This document shows positions 6,012-6,848 of a DNA stretch of 6,848 bases, piece by piece. This stretch comes from Candidatus Gerdarchaeota archaeon (GTDB taxonomy: Archaea > Asgardarchaeota > Heimdallarchaeia > JABLTI01). Positions within the stretch are counted from its first letter, which is position 1. The number at the start of each line of letters is the position of its first letter. The notes under the pieces were generated by a model that made no database searches, had not been told where the DNA came from, and was given only the letters and a program-made list of their open reading frames with translations. The stretch spans positions 1 through 6,848 of the forward strand of contig JAEOUJ010000356.1 of the NCBI GenBank assembly GCA_016839405.1, written 5' to 3'. A program made the translations under genes and the position numbers.

Positions 6012-6665
6012 CTAATTAAATAATTCTTTTAATTTCCCAGAAATATCCTCTTGGCTAATCATTGCTAACCAACCAACAAAACGTAAAACGAAATTTACTC
6101 CCATATAATCCAATTTAGCGATTTGTTCTAAATTTTCTTCTTTAGCATTTTCAAATATGTTAATAACTAAATCGTCTAAATTTTGATCAATTTTATTAAG
6201 ATAATCAGCAAATTTCTTTGGATTAACTTTTTTATTAAAATGTCCTTCAAGTAGAATCCGTGTTGCTTCCCAAACAGGACATAATTCATCCCCTTTACAT
6301 TCTCGATCATCTACTGGTGTAATTGTTATATAAACAATAGCCGTTCTAATAAAAATCGTTTCAGTGGATAATTCACTTGAACTATTCTGAATAATACGTT
6401 TTCCAGCTTTAGCAACTAATTTAGCTTTAATAAGGTCTTTTAAATAACGATAAATGCTTTTGTCAGATTTTTCGTAATCTTCTCCCAGTTTTTCAAATGC
6501 ATCCATTAAATCTGTAATAGTCATTGGTCCTTTTTGAAGGAATTTCAAAACATGTTTATAATGATCTTTTTTAAAAATCTCTAATGTTTCTTTATCCTTG
6601 ATAAATTTAACTGGTTGTTGTCTAAAAGTAATAACATCTTGTTTTTCCATTAATGACATTTGCAC
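6012..6665 (-). CDS. Winged helix-turn-helix transcriptional regulator with unassigned C-terminal domain
   Basis: The 217-residue soluble protein has an N-terminal winged helix at about 35-93: KHVLKFLQKGPMTITDLMDA (37-56), a helix with SDKSIYRYLKDLIKAKLV (67-84) as probable recognition helix, then the wing AKAGKRII (85-92). This resembles the ArsR/HTH_20-like regulators common in archaea. A linker strand, TIFIRTAIVYITI (103-115), leads to a mostly helical C-terminal region (about 129-216) that I cannot assign. Cys123 and Cys129 (CKGDELC) flank its start and could bind metal or sense redox state. The start is GTG at 6665, with GGTG 5 nt upstream; ATG at 6659 is possible, but its spacing of 11 nt is long. 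The gene is convergent with the LVIVD gene. Upstream repeats suggest autoregulation. Its targets are unknown. Confidence 0.75.
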   Translation of the reverse strand: MQMSLMEKQDVITFRQQPVKFIKDKETLEIFKKDHYKHVLKFLQKGPMTITDLMDAFEKLGEDYEKSDKSIYRYLKDLIKAKLVAKAGKRIIQNSSSELSTETIFIRTAIVYITITPVDDRECKGDELCPVWEATRILLEGHFNKKVNPKKFADYLNKIDQNLDDLVINIFENAKEENLEQIAKLDYMGVNFVLRFVGWLAMISQEDISGKLKELFN

Positions 6666-6670
6666 TTTTT

Positions 6671-6675
6671 CACCT
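6671..6675 (-). promoter_or_regulatory. Ribosome binding site of the winged-helix regulator gene
   Basis: AGGTG on the minus strand lies 5 nt before GTG at 6665 and 11 nt before ATG at 6659. The spacing favours the GTG start. Confidence 0.5.
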
Positions 6676-6733
6676 TTTTATTCTATTTTTGTTTAAGAGA
6701 CCTTTCTTATTTCAGTATATTGTTCTAAACCAT

Positions 6734-6750
6734 GTTATATTCCTTTCTTA
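6734..6750 (-). promoter_or_regulatory. Candidate BRE/TATA promoter of the winged-helix regulator
   Basis: The minus strand reads TAAGAAAGGAATATAAC, a purine-rich BRE-like stretch followed by a TATA-like box. A start site near 6711 would give a leader of about 45 nt. The nonamer TAAGAAAGG recurs at 6709-6701 without a TATA box after it. Confidence 0.4.
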
Positions 6751-6788
6751 ATCTATTTAAATATTGTTCTTAATACTATTTAAATCAG
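6745..6788. repeat. Two tandem copies of a 22-bp repeat upstream of the regulator
   Basis: Copy 1 (6745-6766) and copy 2 (6767-6788) share TTCTTAAT at their start and CTATTTAAAT within. They differ by a one-base shift and a few substitutions near the end. Related GTTCTAA heptamers at 6722-6728 and 6788-6794 keep the 22-bp register (6722, 6744, 6766, 6788; the 6744 copy has one mismatch from GTTCTTA). Two helical turns per unit suits an array of regulator sites, most simply for autoregulation. Confidence 0.55.
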
Positions 6789-6800
6789 TTCTAATTAGAA
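6789..6800. promoter_or_regulatory. Perfect 12-bp palindrome TTCTAATTAGAA
   Basis: It directly abuts the second tandem repeat copy and begins with the same TTCT. It is a candidate operator core for a dimeric winged-helix protein, perhaps the product of the adjacent gene. The binding role is inferred. Confidence 0.4.
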
Positions 6801-6803
6801 TGA

Positions 6804-6817
6804 GAAAACTTATATAG
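6804..6817 (+). promoter_or_regulatory. Candidate rightward BRE/TATA promoter for a gene beyond the window
   Basis: GAAAAC (BRE-like) precedes TTATATAG (6810-6817) on the plus strand, close to the archaeal consensus. The start site would fall near 6838-6840. No coding region is visible in the few remaining bases, so a divergent neighbour to the right is predicted. Confidence 0.4.
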
Positions 6818-6821
6818 ATGT

Positions 6822-6839
6822 GTGAGAATATAATCTCAC
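6822..6839. promoter_or_regulatory. Inverted repeat GTGAGA-N6-TCTCAC near the right edge
   Basis: Six-bp perfect arms flank a nearly palindromic centre (ATATAA). The repeat lies between the predicted rightward TATA box and its start site, a typical position for a repressor operator. TGTGTGA also occurs as a direct repeat at 6819-6825 and 6842-6848, 23 bp apart. Confidence 0.4.
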
Positions 6840-6848
6840 GTTGTGTGA

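Noticed and set aside
6722..6800. Possible small CRISPR array
   Set aside because: The repeats abut with no unique spacers, are only 22 bp and imperfect, and no cas gene is present.

Overview
This is a strongly AT-rich window with five protein-coding genes, each separated by short intergenic regions that look like archaeal promoters (TATA-like boxes with purine-rich upstream elements, short GAGG/AGGT/GGTG ribosome binding sites, U-tract 3' ends). The content suggests an archaeon. The large surface proteins (Sec signal peptide, beta-propeller or solute-binding domains, N-glycosylation sequons, a C-terminal membrane anchor with a short basic tail) and the style of the winged-helix regulator fit an Asgard-type lineage (Heimdall/Loki/Thor-like). 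That placement is inference from style. No rRNA, ribosomal protein or other marker gene is present to confirm it.

Layout, left to right. (1) 1-1065, minus strand, runs off the left edge: a secreted family-5 extracellular solute-binding protein (peptide/nickel ABC-importer type). Its visible 355 residues carry the family's C-terminal segment first and its N-terminal segment second, so it looks circularly permuted or C-lobe-duplicated. (2) 1335-2549, minus: an ACR3-family arsenite efflux permease. (3) 2673-3101, plus: an ArsR-family repressor with a Cys-x-Cys sensor motif, divergent from acr3 across a 123-bp AT-rich region that holds a perfect inverted repeat and a helically phased direct repeat. 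(4) 3191-5941, plus: a 916-residue surface protein with about 14 LVIVD-type repeats (probably two seven-bladed beta-propellers), a beta module, a fibronectin-III-like domain and a C-terminal membrane anchor; a hairpin plus T-tract follows it. (5) 6012-6665, minus, convergent with (4): a winged-helix regulator with an unassigned C-terminal domain. Upstream of it lie a 22-bp tandem repeat, a perfect palindrome, and a second promoter-like element pointing out of the window to the right.

How the genes may work together. The acr3/arsR pair forms a minimal arsenic-resistance cassette: ArsR would repress the shared divergent region until As(III) or Sb(III) binds its cysteines, and the pump then exports the metalloid. 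The solute-binding protein and the LVIVD protein act on the outer face of the membrane and have no evident functional link to arsenic. The regulator at the right end may control itself, a gene beyond the window, or, more speculatively, the solute-binding gene, because TTCTA/TAGAA palindromes occur upstream of both. No gene-free stretch exceeds 300 bases. The most unusual item is the domain order of the solute-binding protein.
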